The position numbers were made by a program, and so were the translations under genes. A stretch of DNA of 64,000 nucleotides from Choristoneura fumiferana. Lineage: Eukaryota; Arthropoda; Insecta; Lepidoptera; Tortricidae. Every line of letters begins with the position of its first letter. Position 1 is the stretch's first letter. The notes below the pieces were generated by a model. That model did not search any database and was not told the origin of the DNA. It was given only the letters and a program-made list of their open reading frames with translations. The DNA is taken from positions 22,941,256-23,005,255 of the forward strand of contig NC_133472.1 in assembly GCF_025370935.1 (NCBI RefSeq), read 5' to 3'. Shown here piece after piece: positions 45,500 to 58,037 of the stretch.

Positions 45500-48040
45500 A
45501 TTGTATTTATCCGGAAATAGTTGTATTTATCAGGCTCAGAGACATAAAATTTGGTGTGGTAATTTTTTATGCAACGCTTAATGATTCGCTACACCGTATC
45601 ATGCCATGACCGTAATAGGATAGGAACGCTTCAGGGACACAATATCAAGAACTTACTTGACACACGACGGCGACAGTTGATTAGGAAACGTGCTAGTGGG
45701 CATAGTCTCATACCTTTTAATACGAAGTATATATTTTGGCCTGACACGTTGAGACTTTGCTCAGTTGGGTAGAGAAGTTCATTGGGTGGGGTGGGATAAC
45801 AGCGAACTTGCGTAATTATAAAAAAGCATAACACTTATTTAGCATAATAATGAATCCGCATAGTTGATATATGCATCACATTATTATAATTAATATATAC
45901 CTAAATACAGTTAGATAAAGTGAGACCGATACAATTTTCAGCTACAAATACATTCCTATTTAAATAATAAAAATAAACATTAACATTACAATGTGGGTTG
46001 CCAGAAAAGAAAAAGAAAAATATGCATAGGCCAGCCTCCTTTACCCTTCTCATCTTTAACAAAAGCTAAAAAAAGAAGAATAGACGAAATAAAGAAAACA
46101 ACATGCGATTGATTTGCCAAATTGCGATTTCCATTTATAAATTCGACTCTAAAATACAAAGTTGATTAACGTCAATATGCTTCGGTATCCCCGATAGTAA
46201 TCAATGTTAAATAATTAAGAAATGTGAATTTAACTAAAACTATCGGTGCAGTTGCTATGAAACAATTTGTGTTTTAAACAAACATTTAGCTGTTGCGACC
46301 GATAGTTGATCTATCTCAAAGGAGGGTGGGCTAATTGGCCTTATGACCAATAAGGACAAGCGATATGTCACTGGATAGCTTATTCTAAGTCCAAGAACTT
46401 TTACTATGGCAGGTAGTCCCAAATCTTTGTGTGAAAAAGTTACCGCTGCATAAAAGTAGGTTTTTTCGATACTAAGTAAGTTCCTGTATGTTGATGATTA
46501 TGTATCATGATTTTGTTTTGTATGAGTTTTCATATTTTTTAACACAGCGATTCGAGATTGCCCGCCGCACAAAAAGTTGTAGAATATAAAAAAAACCTTT
46601 CCAACGATATTATAAGCCTTGTCGTTATTGGTTCCTAGTCCAGAGTCCATACAAATCTGCCCATCCTCCTTTGCACCCTAATGTGCAACCAAAAGATAAT
46701 ATGAGTTATTGAAAATGCTCCCGAAGCTGTGAAGATTGAAAAGTAGCTGCATTTGCCGACCAGTATGAGGGTGGACGCCTACTTACCCCTCTTGTATAAA
46801 GTCTTCCGGTTACTGCCCGGAAGTACATCTTCCAGCAGAACGGATCCAGATAACAGTATCAGCATTTACTTGTCGAGGGCGGCTTTCATATATTTGTGGT
46901 TCAAAAATGACAGCTGAAAAGATGGATGGAGCCTGACGGAGGATAGACATGATAAATCATACAGGTTCCAGTTTTGCTATTCTGACCGTAAATTCCGAAG
47001 GATTTTATGTATATAAACGGATTATATCCGTATCCTATATAGCTATCATTCCATCAATAATGAATTTCATACATTTAAAATGTCGATATTGAGTAAAGGT
47101 AGAAAAGTTCATATTATCAAATTATGCTCACACATAGGCCTTTTATTTCTGTTCTTCAAAATAAATTATGTACCTGTTCCCGTGGAGTAAATATGCTGTT
47201 GAATAATATGAAAATTTAAAACGTGTAGTTGAGTATAATAGATTGTATCTATGAAATAGAGAGATCATTTTGTTCCGATGATTAAATTCCTTTACCCTTG
47301 GCCATATTTTTACATGCTAAAACAGCGCTAGCGCAAATGATTTATTCACGCCGCATCTACGTTATAAAGTATGCAGGAGTCCTCGACAAGCCGGCCGGTT
47401 ATCCCGGCTTTATCTGGTTAATATCTTACACTGTGCTTGGACTGTGTAATAAGTTGACTGCAACCAGTTGCAATTTCGCTTACATACTAACTAATTATGT
47501 ATAGCTCGTATAGCCTAAAACATTTACTTTCCATATTTATTAAGAACCTACGTAATTGTTGAGTACCTACTAAACAGTTATAAAATCCAAACATTGTTTG
47601 AAATAAAATATTTTAAATTGTATTTTTGAAACGTTTGGACATTGTAAAATAAAAATAATAATAATTATTGTGCTGGCATGGGTACCTACGATAGTCGCCT
47701 AAAAATTGGATGAAATAGATACCAAAATTTCTTCAACTATTCATGCTCGCGAAGAACACTCCGCTGGCTTGAGGTCTGGTGTTACAGATTTGAGCAGTAT
47801 CAATGTGTATGTGTATAATGTGTGGTAATTTTATTCTTTCACTTGCATCGACATTAGGTCTACCTAACCGCAGTGAAATTTCGAGTATGACAATGACAAG
47901 AATGGGTCCTCCGTGAATTGCGACAAAATACCAACAATGCTAGTGGAGTCGCTGATAATAATATGTTCGAGACTCAAGTCACCAAAAAACTATGCCAATG
48001 CAAACCAGGTATTCACCATACCAATTCTTTTTATTAAAAA
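45500..48040. other. Non-coding stretch, nothing recognised
   Basis: Short ORFs without family signature (for example 45569-45772 and 47298-47504). No tandem or inverted structure of note. Confidence 0.45.
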
Positions 48041-48043
48041 GAA

Positions 48044-48254
48044 TAACCGACTACATAAACCATGAAAATTATTTTCTACCGGCCTAAAGTAAGTGCCTCA
48101 ACACGGGCCAGCAGGACCAGGAGTGGACCTATAATCGCCTACCTCACCTACACACCTATAGGTACTATTGTCTTCAATCACGCCTGCTGACTCGTGCTGA
48201 GGCACCGACTTCAGACTGGTAGAAAATTATTTTCATGGTTTTTGTAGTGGGTTA
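48044..48254. mobile_element. Hairpin element (family H), ~70-bp arms
   Basis: The left arm TAACCGACTACATAAACC, ATGAAAATTATTTTCTACC and GTGCCTCAACACGGGCCAGC is inverted at the right (GCCTGCTGACTCGTGCTGAG ... GTTTTTGTAGTGGGTTA). A family F body follows. Confidence 0.75.
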
Positions 48255-48317
48255 AATTTTTTGCTTTAATATTTTTCCGTTTTTTTTTTTTTAGCATATT
48301 GCAATCTAAGATAAAAT

Positions 48318-48720
48318 AATTTAATGTCAACTGCTCGTCACTTTTTACGAAAGATTGCTTTTTCCGATGCCGAGAGGTTCATTATGAAGGAGTCCTGGTG
48401 CTTCACCACCCGTTCCATTTCACCACATGCATTACGATGAGCATAAATTGCTTAGCAACTGTGTTAAAGTACCTAATTGAAATTCAAGCCGTGAAGTACT
48501 TGTTATTGAGTAGTAGCTCCGTTGCTCAAATGTGGTTTTCATCATCAGTTCCACTTCACCAAATTGTGATTTTCAAGAGCAAATGCATGAGTTACTACTA
48601 AATATATCCAATTTACCATAAGTGTCCCTACAATATTTGAAGAGTTCCCTCGATTTATTTAGGATCCAATCGTCAGATCCTGATTTGGTAATTACGGGAC
48701 AAAGTTTTCATGTTAGTTTT
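48318..48720. repeat. Repeat family F, 5' part
   Basis: TTTAATGTCAACTGCTCGTC, AGGAGTCCTGGTGCTTCACC, AGTTCCACTTCACCAAATTG and GAAGAGTTCCCTCGATTTAT align with 13442-13790. Confidence 0.7.
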
Positions 48721-48785
48721 TTCTATACTTACAAATATGCAAAAAAGGGTCCATATTGACTCATAAAATTCTTATTCCAATTTTT

Positions 48786-49437
48786 AGGGTTCCGTAGCCA
48801 AATGGCAAAAAACGGAACCCTTATGGATTCGTCATGTCTGTCTGTCTGTCCGTCCGTATGTCACAGCCACTTTTTTCAGAAACTATACTGTTGAAACTTG
48901 GTAAGTAGATGTATTCTGTGAACCGCATTAAGATTTTCACACAAAAATAGAAAAAAAAAACAATTTATTTTGGTGGTTCCCCATACTTAGAACTGAAAAT
49001 CAAAAAATTTTTTTTTCATCAAACCATACGTGTGGGGTATCTATAGACAGGTTTTCAAAAATAATTTTGAGGTTTCTAATATATATTTTTTTAAACTGAA
49101 TGGTTTGCGCGAGAGACACTTCCGAAGTGGTAAAATGTGTGTCCCCCCCCCCACTTGGTAACTTCTAAAATAAGAATAAAACTTAAAAAATATATATGAT
49201 GTACATTACTATCCAAACTTCCACCGAAAATTGGTTTGAACAAGCCTAGTAAATAGTTTTTTTTAATACGTCATAAATCGTATGTCTCCCAGTCAGCACC
49301 AGCACCTGCGTAAGTCTCCTGCGAAATAAAAATTTCATTCATTTCATTTCATCGTAAAGTAAAGGAAACTTTTATGTTATGTTACTTGCTGCTACGGAAC
49401 CCTTCATGGGCGAGTCCGACTCGCACTTGGCCGCTTT
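48786..49437 (+). repeat. 'gggttccgta' repeat, long copy
   Basis: AGGGTTCCGTAGCCAAATGG, TCTGTCTGTCTGTCCGTCCG, AGTAGATGTATTCTGTGAAC, GCGAGAGACACTTCCGAAGT, a C9 run at 49143, and an end ACGGAACCCTTCATGGGCGA, CTCGCACTTGGCCGC. The right end is the reverse complement of the family G ends at 16447 and 57876. A small tailed insertion (49330-49350, ATTTCATTCATTTCATTTCA) seems to sit near its end. Confidence 0.7.
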
Positions 49438-50543
49438 TATTTATTTTACTACCCATTTGTGTTCATAATAATCACTTTTCATAATTTTTTTCCTCATATT
49501 TTTTTGTGCATAAATTTTTATTACTAACATCGGAACTCAAAACTTAACAGACAGTGTTCATATTTTTTTTATTTAATAATGGCATTAATAAGAAAACATT
49601 TGAACTCATAATATTGTTTTTCAAAACGGTAACTAGGTACCTATTCAAAATAAGATTTACTTATATCGTTAATTATTTATATTATATTAGTATTATATTA
49701 AATATATTGACCCGGATAACTCACCTCTTAAATCGAGTTTATCTCGACATGTTTAGTCCATTGAGTGCTCGGCCACTGCAGACCCCTTGTCGTCCTGTTT
49801 CCTCATACTGCGTATGTACTCAAAAGAAAAATTAACGAAAGTTTCTATCAATATCAAAATCAAATTTAAATGAGAAAATTTTGTCAGTTTGGGTTTCAAC
49901 AACTCCAAAAGAATGTGAAGAATTGATAGCTACTATGCCACTGAGAATTAAGGCAGTTTTGGTAGTAAAGAAGATTCAACTAAGTGGTAGACGAACTATT
50001 TTGCGGGACTTACTACGGTAGCCGAACTTTTATGCGTGGACGTCGGTGAAAGAATTATTTTTATAATAATAAAAAAAATGTTTTTTATTATTTAATGCTA
50101 TATTGAAAATAAAGATTATGAAGTAATAAAGTACCTAGTATTTTTTATTAGACTCTAAAACTAGAATGACTAATCGATATTTCAATTTTAAACAAACATT
50201 ACTTTCAGTTTTACTACTAGATGAACTCTTTTGCATTTGAGCTCGTATTAGTATTAACAAACTTATGAATATTGGCGTTATGAGTTAGAATGATTATGAG
50301 TTTAAATCGTTAGTATAAGAAAATATATAAAAAACAATATTAGTATAAACAAGGTGTATGATTAGTGATATTATGAATTCCGAAGATTATGAGTTTCGCT
50401 AACGATCGATGATGTTTTTCGATTAATACTTCTACAAAAATACTCTTTTCTTCTTGGCCATCCACAAAAAAATATTTTTATTTCAAAATATTTCGTGTTC
50501 TTATTCTAGACCTGCCGTCGAGCGCGGAGCTCCGTAAAAAAAC

Positions 50544-51018
50544 TATAAAAGCGGAACAATCGCCTAATAAAATCATTTTTGCTTCAGCTTTCCAAAAGGA
50601 AGCATCTCTTAAAGGCCTTATCCCGGGGCCACACTGCCCCGGGATCCTGCAAGCCTCTACATCATCTTAAGTGGTCACGTGTGGTGCATCGTCTACCAGT
50701 GTCCGCGCCGTTGCCTTGTGTTGTCCACGCCGTTGCCTAGCGGTGCCCGTGCCGTGTACTGGCTGTGCCCACGCTATCTCCAGGCGATGCGAGCGCTAAG
50801 TGCAGGCGCTGCAAGCGCTATCTCCAGATGCTGCGAGCGCTATCTCGAGGCGCTGCGAGCGCTATCGACAGGCGCTCTGAGCGCTAACCCTACCAAGCGC
50901 GGAGTGTCTCTTCTACCTCTATCTATTCTTACATACATACCCACTCATTCATTATACTACCTACCACCACTCCACATTTTTCATAAATTGTTGTAAATAA
51001 TTTGTAATTTTTAATAAA
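50544..51018 (+). promoter_or_regulatory. TATA-initiator-tandem repeat-poly(A) signal module
   Basis: TATAAAA (50544-50550) is followed 29 bp later by TCATTT (50573), which fits the arthropod initiator consensus TCAKTY at the spacing expected for a TATA promoter. Downstream are a GGCCTTATCCCGGGG/CCCCGGGATCC-like palindromic stretch (50618-50646), a 22-bp tandem array (50701-50898), and AATAAA at 51013 with a GT/T-rich tail (GTTGTTGTTTCG...). No coding capacity is credible. This is how U3-R of an LTR would look, but I could not define TG/CA ends or a target duplication. It could also be a short noncoding transcription unit. Confidence 0.5.
50701..50898 (+). repeat. Nine 22-bp GC-rich tandem repeats
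   Basis: Cutting the sequence every 22 bases from 50701 gives nine aligned units. The later five are close to GCGAGCGCTATCTCCAGGCG plus two bases, and the earlier ones diverge to GTCC(A/G)CGCCGTTGCCT... The period is exact with no indels. Because 22 is not a multiple of 3, the unit passes through all frames, so the ORF 50679-50996 does not encode a repeat protein. Confidence 0.85.
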
Positions 51019-51079
51019 GTTGTTGTTTCGTTTATATTTTGTTGTTTCGTTGTTTTTACGTTAGGCTTTCTTTTCTTTT

Positions 51080-51250
51080 TAAATTGCCGCTTCACGACAG
51101 CGTTTAAGAAAAAAAACGACCTCATGAAGACATAAATGACGCATTCTCACTGGTCAATTTAATTTCACATGAAGCAGACGATTACTTTTGATTGGTCCGA
51201 TTGTCGTGTAAAATATTGTCTTCGTGTTTTGCGAGGCAAAAATGTGTCAG
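51080..51250 (+). repeat. Repeat shared (inverted) with 59880-60130
   Basis: ATGACGCATTCTCACTGGTC, AATTTAATTTCACATG, GCAGACGATTAC and CGTGTTTTGCGAGGC correspond to the reverse of 59893-60095. Confidence 0.65.
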
Positions 51251-51638
51251 CTGTTAGATGTACATATATGGGCAGTTTTTGGTACTGGATTTAGGTTATC
51301 TATGGCCACATTTTCGAGCAGTGTCGTGAAAAATATATATCTGTGCCAAGCGGCATTAGTGCAAGTTCGTGCGCCACTGTGCTTAGGAATGAGACGCGGT
51401 GGTATTTTTAGGTCACTTGTAGGCGTCAGTTGTTTTCAACGGACAACTGACCGTTTTTTGCGATGTTGATTGGCTTTGTCGCCGGACAAGTGCCTTGTGC
51501 GTGTATACACAATTATTGTAAGTCATACAAAACCGCAACTGCAAATGGTTTCTGTTTATTGTAAATCTTTTTACATAAATTATGTACTCGTAAAATGAAT
51601 TTGCTTCCCTCCGTTTGCTTGTAGATATTACGAGTATA

Positions 51639-51912
51639 ATTAAATAAATAAATAAATACTACGGGACAATTCACACTAATTGACCTAGTCTCAAAGTAAA
51701 CTTAGCAAAGCTTGTGTTATGGGTACTAAGCAACGTATAAATATAATTATATAGATAGATACGAGTACATACTTAAATACATATTAAACACCCAAGACCT
51801 GAGAACAAAACATTCGTATTTTTCATACAAATATCTGCCCCGAGACGGGAACCGAACCCGGGACCTCAAGCTTCGTAGTCAGTTTCTCTAACCACTAGGT
51901 TATCTGGTCGTC
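51639..51912 (-). mobile_element. tRNA-derived SINE, complete-looking
   Basis: Tail AAATAAATAAATA at the left, then GGGACAATTCACACTAATTG and ACCTAGTCTCAAAGTAAAC. The tRNA-like head is at the right, with a B box GGTTCGGTTCC on the minus strand (51848-51858) and TTCTCTAACCACTAGGTTAT on the A-box side. It is the best reference copy for 8712, 19849 and 43286. Confidence 0.85.
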
Positions 51913-52312
51913 TGAAGTCTGAGTATGTACGTTTAGATCTTGTAAAATATACAAAGGAATTTAAATCCTATATTTTCATCAATAGATAGTGATTCCGTAC
52001 TGGTGTAATTTTGGGGAAAGGGAATGAATACGAACATTTCGCCTCTTTTTTTCAAAGTTGCACCCATGTGAAGCCAGTCTGGGTCGCTAGTTGGAAATAA
52101 GACTCAAAAAAAGCCCGCTACCTGGGCAAAGTTACTGCAAACGACTGCTAAAGCTACGCAGCGACAAAACGTACACACATTGTGTTAGTTACTCAAACGT
52201 AGACACGATTGCAATTGGCTATCAGACGCGAGGCTTCGTGACGCACGTGTGAGTTTCAATAACTGCTAAATTAACAGCAGCACTGGGAGACAATAACAAA
52301 AACGCAAGATAT

Positions 52313-52561
52313 GGGTCCACGGAAAGAACGTGTCTAGTCACCTAAGCAACTTTTTGAGTTATAGCGGTTTGAAAATTAGTCATCACGAACACTTACTATG
52401 GTTACCATTTATTTAAAAGATAAAAAAAATGATTTTATATTGTTTTCAGATATTTCAATTCAGTGGTAAGTCATAGTACTTTGTGAGCTCTACATTTTGA
52501 GATTAAAATCTCAATTTTTAAGAAAGGTGACTAGGCATATTCTTTCCGTATCCGTGGACCC
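52313..52561. mobile_element. Inverted-repeat MITE, 249 bp
   Basis: The ends GGGTCCACGGA are inverted. The match continues with AAAGAA(C/T)(A/G)TG(T/C)CTAGTCACCT after a 5-bp gap in one arm. The middle is AT-rich. No target duplication is clear. Confidence 0.7.
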
Positions 52562-53171
52562 TTCATGTAATGCCTTTTTAGCGGAGTAATGGTATAATCG
52601 CTAACTTCCAGGCATTTTAACGTTAAACCTTATTTATTAAACAACATAACATAATAATACTTCCACCATAGGCACCTGTCTGCATACAAACACATGCACG
52701 GTTTTATTTCCAAGGTATTTTATTGGCTCGGCAGAGTTACAGCGAGTTTACGACGAGACTGTGACAAAGTAGCTCTAAAGCACCTATTTGTTAGGTTTAG
52801 TACCCATAATTTACTCATGCCGACGCGCATGTATTTGGGTCATGGTCTAACAGGAGTTAAAACTGAAAATCTTTTAAGTAAGTAAAATTGCAATTTTGGG
52901 CAGTACCTACCCATTATCCAAACATCACACTATTAACTTTAAGTTTTTTTTGTATCTATTTGATGTGTCAGGCCAAACTTTCTTTAATTAATAAAATTGT
53001 GAACAGAATACTTTTTTATACAGTCAGCAATACTCAACTGATCATTTGCAACCCATGTCGTAACATAGCTAAACTAATATGATTGAGCTTAAACTTAAAA
53101 TAGAAAATATTGACCAAAAAACGCAATATGCGTCAACAGAACGATACGGAATTTGACGAATTTTTCGAAAA

Positions 53172-53592
53172 CGGAACCCTTATAGTTTTGCCATGTCTGT
53201 CTGTCTGTCTGACCGTCCGTCCGCGGCTTTGCTCAGGGACTATCAATGCTGGAAAGCTGTAATTTTGCACGGATATATATGTAAACTATGCCGACAAAAT
53301 GGTACAATAAAAAACTAAAAAAAAATTTTTTAGGGTACCTCCTCCCATATACGTAAAGTGAGGGTGATTTTTTTTTCTCATCCAACCCATAGTGTGGGGT
53401 CTTTTAAAATCATTAGGGGTTTGCTAAGACTATTTTTCGATTCATTGTTTTTTTTGCGAAATATTCAACTTCAAAGTGCAAATTTTCATTAAAATCGAGC
53501 GTCCCCCCCCTCTAAAATCTGAACCGGTGGGTGGAAAAACTTTGAAAAAAATCAGGATGGTATTCAGTATAAATTAAACTTTCAAGGATGTG
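53172..53592 (+). repeat. Repeat family G copy
   Basis: ACGGAACCCTTATAGTTTTG, TGTCTGTCTGTCTGACCGTC, CAATGCTGGAAAGCTGTAAT, CATTAAAATCGAGCGTCC and ACCGGTGGGTGGAAAAAC. It is the reverse complement of 59345-59790 and 24560-25112. Confidence 0.75.
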
Positions 53593-56540
53593 TAGGTGTA
53601 AGTCATTTCAAGTTTTGGACATTTTGAAACTAATCTGATTTGACATAGCGGCGTACTAGGAGCTTGGTATTATGACATTTGGTTATAGGGAACCAGTAAG
53701 TAACACTATTCAAATGTTTAACCCTTTTTTTCTTGAGACTTAAATAAATAACGTCAAAAAATTGTATAGTTACACCTACAATTCAGTTAAAATGCATATT
53801 TTCTCAATTATTCATCAATACACAGCCGCCCCATTCTCTATGTCATAAAGTCGGCTGCACTATCAATAAGTACAAAATAAACGAAGTCATTAAAATAAAT
53901 ATGGAAGGAAATAAAAAGTTTGGTCCCAATTCGATATCTCGGGAAAATACCTAACTTTTATTACTTTCTAAAACTACCCCTCACTGTGCTTACAAGTTTC
54001 TGGTGGGCACTTTTCAAAAGCCAGCAGTAGCTGAACAAGGCATAATACGATACTTGGTGGAAACATAAATAGGATCATAAAATGCATTAACTTAATTTGC
54101 TGAAATGTATCTAATAAAATTTATGGATTTCATACATCGTTGAAATTAAAACTGAACCCAATGTATAACAATCAATAGCAATCGCCCAATTTTATCAAAC
54201 TAAGTTCGACAAATGAGTTAATGTACACAATATACATATGATACGCATTTATTTATTTCGTATCATGTTCAAAATTTTACTTGTATAATGTGATTTTATT
54301 TTCGGAATGGAACTGATATAAAATGAGTTGTATGCAAAAAAGAGTTGTTGTTGTATGTAAGATTTGTTGACGGATTTTCGTTATTTTATAATATCGTCGA
54401 TTACGACGATCTATTAAGATACGCCGCATAAAAGTATGTTGTAAATTAAAAATAATAAATGAACTAAAATTTAATAAGTTTTGTTCACGGCAGGTTAACC
54501 CTAAAATTATGAACTTAAGTACATATTTCCACTTTCTGCCTACGTCGGAAAACGCGGTAAACTCACGGACGCAAAATCTCAGTGTATTTGACATACGGTA
54601 CCCAAGGGAAATTTATACCGAAAACCCGAAAATTGAATTTAAAAGTAAGCGTTATTATTTCCGTGTTTATTTATGAAGTTCTTAATTTGTTTTTTTTGCG
54701 GTTACGATTTAATTTATTATTTATTTCATGGAAAATTTGTAAAGATTTGAAAAATCTTAAAAGCCCGCCTTGAAAACCCCCACTGAAAAACTCAAAAAAA
54801 TTCACTAAAAAATAAATTAATGTGATAATAATGACCAACGCAATTAAACCAATTAAAACGAAACTTTGTAAAAGCTCAGTGTAATTTGCATGATTGTATT
54901 TACTCAGTTGATCATAATATTTCCGTAGTTTTATTTAGCTATGTTACGAGTATCTAGGGATCAAATCGTAGTTGATACACGGTGAAATGCAAGTTTTCCC
55001 TATTTCAACACAATTTCCACACACGGCCAGAGGGCGTGAGCGGTGCTCGCCGAAGCGAGTTTTATTTTGTTACAGTTTAATTTCGAGGAAATTTCTCATC
55101 TCGGGCAAATTTACGCCCCTCTTTGCAGTAATAGGCGAAATCCAAATAATACCGCTTGGGACGGTACTTGTTGAAGTTTTTAATAGTTGTTTGCAACTGT
55201 AATTTTTAGAATTAATGTCCTTTTAGGGGTCCTAAGTCAAGGTCACGTTCATTGATTAATGTAAGTAGGCCTGTAAAACTGTTTAAAAAATGGTAGACTC
55301 GAAGTCACAGCTTATAAGTATGTTAGTGTATAAAATAACTGGACCTAGCCAATAAGTAGTGGAATGGGTTAATCTTCTGAGCGCCAGAAAATTAAACTAA
55401 TTTACACGTTGCGCTTATACACATTATATACCGAGATCATATTATATTTTATTGTTATAATTCAAATAAAATAAAATCATAAGATAAAAGCCTCCGCTAA
55501 CTCGTACTCGGCGCGGGTGCCCACCCGGCGTGCTATTTCAGTGGATTTCAATAGGGCAGAGATACGCGTCACGCAGCACTGCTCTATTAGATGAAAGATG
55601 ACATAAAACAACATGCGCGTTCGCATGGAGCGTGTCCACGCCTAAGTGTCTCGCAAAAAATTAACTATCTTTATTCGTGATAAAAAGATGCTCTTAGAGT
55701 TATTACTAAATTATTGACTGTTTAAATTAAACACATTTTCTTTATATTAGTAAAACACTATATATATACCTACATAGTAACAAAACCAATGTGACATTAT
55801 AGCAAAACCTGTATGTCATAATAGCAAAATTAGTTTTTGAGAAAAAGGTTAAAACATTTCTATTAAAATGGGTTAAGTAAGTTAGATCCACGCGATAATA
55901 AAATAATAGAATTATTTAGCAGAACGTGCTTAAACCCCGTTTACCGCGGTGATAGCGTCGCTGAAATTGCCACAACATGAGCCTTAAATATAAATAAATT
56001 TGTGTAAAAAGGTGCTCTTTGTATCTTGGTTATACAGATAGGAAAGTAGTTAAGTACCTATTATGCTTTTATATTACTATCTGAGTGCATAATCTGATTC
56101 AGAAGTAAGCCAAAACTCTTCTTTATTTCGTAAAAGACGATTAAAAATGGCAGCTAAATAAATAAACGACTATAATATAATTTAAATGATTTTTTTATTA
56201 TTATCCAGTTAAGACTTTATTTACACACAATGTTTTTGATCGAAAATTGTCTGAATACGCACTAGGTTTTTTTTATATGGAAATTATCTTAACTTAAATA
56301 GCTTAATAATGGGATCCCTTCACACCCATAATTTTATCGTTTCGATTTTCGATAGTCAGAACTTGGTACCCATACTATTTTTGGTCATAATAATCTATAG
56401 TCATAATCATTGTTAGGTATAACGCGAAATAAATACAATGATTAAGTAGAATAATGTTACATGCCATATAAGACAAAAGTCATAAAATTGATAAGCATAA
56501 TATCAAAAGGCATACGGTTTATTTTTCATAACTATTGTAG
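53593..56540. other. Non-coding stretch, nothing recognised
   Basis: AT-rich with short ORFs (54277-54594 minus, 54582-54773, 54972-55202) that lack any family signature. A GC-richer patch at 55495-55650 has no ORF and no copy seen elsewhere in the window. Confidence 0.45.
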
Positions 56541-56548
56541 GTCGTATT

Positions 56549-56622
56549 TTTATCATCATCATCATCCCAACCTATATACGTCCCACTGCTGGGCACAGGC
56601 CTCCTCTCAGAACAAGAGGGCT
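56549..56622 (+). mobile_element. Dispersed repeat 'CATCATCATC...CTGGGCACAGG'
   Basis: TATCATCATCATCATCCCAA, then CCTATATACGTCCCACTGCT and GGCCTCCTCTCAGAACAAGA. It is the same core as 24836-24896, truncated at the same point. Confidence 0.65.
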
Positions 56623-56732
56623 TATTTTTATATTTACTATAAATTTTATTCATACCAGTTATTCTTTAATGTTTTAAAGGAATAATTTTAAAATTCAGAA
56701 ATTATACATGTCATACATTAAAACATTAGAAA

Positions 56733-56993
56733 GTTAGAACTGTGACTCCTTTTAAAAAGACCAGCTGACAATAAAGCAGGTTAGGTTAGGTTAGGACTGC
56801 GACCCTTACAAAAAACAGTGGCCAGAAAAGTAGGTTAGGTTAGGTTAGAACTGTGACCCCTTACAAAAAGTACCAGCTGACAAAAAAGTAGCTTAGGTTA
56901 GGTTAGAACTGCGACCCCTTACAAAAAAACAGCTGCCAGAAAAGTATGTTAGGTTAGAACTGTGACCCCTTACAAAAAATACCAGCTGTCAAA
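56733..56993 (+). repeat. Tandem repeat of ~60 bp carrying TTAGG runs
   Basis: Four and a bit units of AACTGTGACCCCTTACAAAA, then ACCAGCTGACAAAAAAGTAG, then GTTAGGTTAGGTTAG, with alternating variants (GCTGCCAGAAAAG versus AGCTGACAAAAAAG), which suggests a two-unit higher-order period of about 120 bp. The TTAGG part matches the insect telomere repeat but is only 2-3 units each time. Confidence 0.8.
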
Positions 56994-57411
56994 AATGCGT
57001 TATGTCAAATAATAATATTCCTATTCCTTTTGAATTTCAACCTTTCAATACAATTTCACATTAAAATTGAATTTCATAACGTTCTTGGTCATAACATTAA
57101 ATTCAAAAAATGAAATTCAATAGTTCTGACTAATAAGCGTTATGACAAATAATAATATTCCATTTGAATTTCTACCTTTTGACATAATCACCACATTAAA
57201 TGGTATGAACAACGAGCAACGATTATGACAAAGAACGGTATGGATAAACCAAATCGAAAATTTAACGTTATGGGAGTCAATATAGACCCCTTAATAATAC
57301 GCTTTGTTATAAAATTTTCATTATACCTGCTTATTAGTATCCTTAAGAATACTAAATTAAACATTGAAATCAAGTATTTTGTGACACATTAACATTCCAT
57401 GCAAAATATAG

Positions 57412-57510
57412 TAATATACTCAGCGGCACAAAATTTGACCCACTCTACATACAAAATTACCTATTATTGCATACATTTGAGGGCCAGAGTTTTTGCCGCT
57501 GAGTATATTA
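57412..57510. mobile_element. 99-bp MITE, ends TAATATACTCAGCGGCA
   Basis: The 17-bp ends are perfectly inverted (57412-57428 and 57494-57510). TA-rich edges allow a TA target duplication. The plus ORF across it is incidental. Confidence 0.75.
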
Positions 57511-58037
57511 TTATTACTAGCCGTACCTATGAAATTGTATCATTAAACCCCACTTTTTATTTTTACAAGCGTACGAAAATATTTAAAAAAATATGGGCTT
57601 TAAGTAGAATAAATAATCCCTAAAATGCATAATAAAAACTACACAGGTGCAAGTTGGTGAAAGTTACAAAAGTAAGAAAAGTTCTCAGAAATTTCTGGAA
57701 ATTTTTACAAGAAATATCAGAAATATATTAATTTTAGAATCGGAAAAATTCAGTCACCATACAAAATTGTAAGCAGTTTCCGAAATTTTCATATGTAAAA
57801 AATTCCGCGATTTTGGAAAGTTTCCTTTGACACAACAATTAATAATTGCATAATAGCATAATATGCTATTATTGAAAACCAGCCAAGAGCGTGTCGGCCA
57901 CGCCCAAAATACGGTTCCGTAGCCATTACGAAACAATTAAGTAATATTTTCCTAAGGATTTCGTATTTTATACGGAATCTTCCAAGTTTAGGTATATTTT
58001 ATACCTTAGGCTGCTATTTACTCTTAAACTACTAATA

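Noticed and set aside
50679..50996. 105-codon ORF with RYLQAMRAL/RYLEALRAL peptide repeats
   Set aside because: It is produced by a 22-bp DNA tandem array, which moves through all frames. The peptide likeness follows from DNA repetition, and the end of the ORF has ordinary non-coding composition.
56733..56993. Telomere or subtelomere from TTAGG runs
   Set aside because: Runs are only 2-3 units and interrupted. Similar short runs occur elsewhere in the window, so they do not mark a chromosome end.
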